Shown piece by piece: positions 12,787 to 12,788 of a stretch of 12,788 nt of DNA (its first letter is position 1; the number at the start of each line of letters is the position of its first letter). Below the pieces are notes generated by a model, which was not told where the DNA came from, searched no databases, and saw only the letters and a list, made by a program, of their open reading frames with translations. Location of the stretch: contig UQUO01000056.1 of assembly GCA_900544295.1 (NCBI GenBank), positions 1-12,788 of the forward strand, written 5' to 3'. Position numbers and translations under genes: made by a program. This stretch comes from an uncultured Eubacteriales bacterium. Its GTDB lineage: Bacteria; Bacillota; Clostridia; Oscillospirales; Oscillospiraceae.

Positions 12787-12788
12787 AC

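Overview
The window reads as a chromosomal stretch from a GC-rich, low-G+C-phylum-type anaerobe: a Firmicute of the class Clostridia, most likely an Oscillospiraceae-type gut bacterium. The reasons are a tRNA-sensing T-box leader, S-layer-homology (SLH) wall anchoring, a PcrA-type helicase, AGGAGG-like ribosome binding sites, strong codon bias to C/G, and short GC-rich hairpin repeats in the gaps. This placement is inference; there is no rRNA or marker phylogeny here.

Layout. 1-142: three small GC-rich hairpin repeats. 143-598: a Cro/C1-type repressor and a divergent 54-residue protein, separated by two copies of a 15-bp palindrome that overlap the small gene's promoter. 660-2508, minus strand: a PLP-dependent beta-eliminating lyase of the tryptophanase/tyrosine phenol-lyase family behind a complete T-box riboswitch whose specifier codon is UAC (tyrosine). 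2666-6015, plus strand: pcrA and a DMT-family exporter, closed by a strong terminator. 6018-9979, minus strand: a tightly packed five-gene operon encoding an MFS-like membrane protein, two tiny signal-peptide/one-TM proteins, a four-TM protein and a secreted phosphodiester glycosidase with three SLH domains; three successive ATGA overlaps link the first four genes. 10104-12454, plus strand: a CbbX/SpoVK-like AAA+ ATPase overlapping a HAD-IIA phosphatase, then a terminator. 12455-12788: an AT-rich micro-ORF, a multi-hairpin element and more hairpin repeats, one being the exact inverse of the repeat at position 1.

How the parts work together. The lyase unit is controlled by tRNA-Tyr charging, and the enzyme carries tyrosine phenol-lyase-like rather than tryptophanase-like residues at the substrate-selecting positions; both lines point to tyrosine, although induction by tyrosine starvation is opposite to what a degradative enzyme would need. 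The five-gene envelope operon is the best candidate for an undescribed system: an export or sensing membrane complex built with two micro-proteins and coupled to a wall-anchored sugar-phosphodiester hydrolase. The AAA+/HAD pair resembles the logic of the CbbX/CbbY-type pairing (remodelling ATPase plus sugar-phosphate phosphatase), but its client is unknown.
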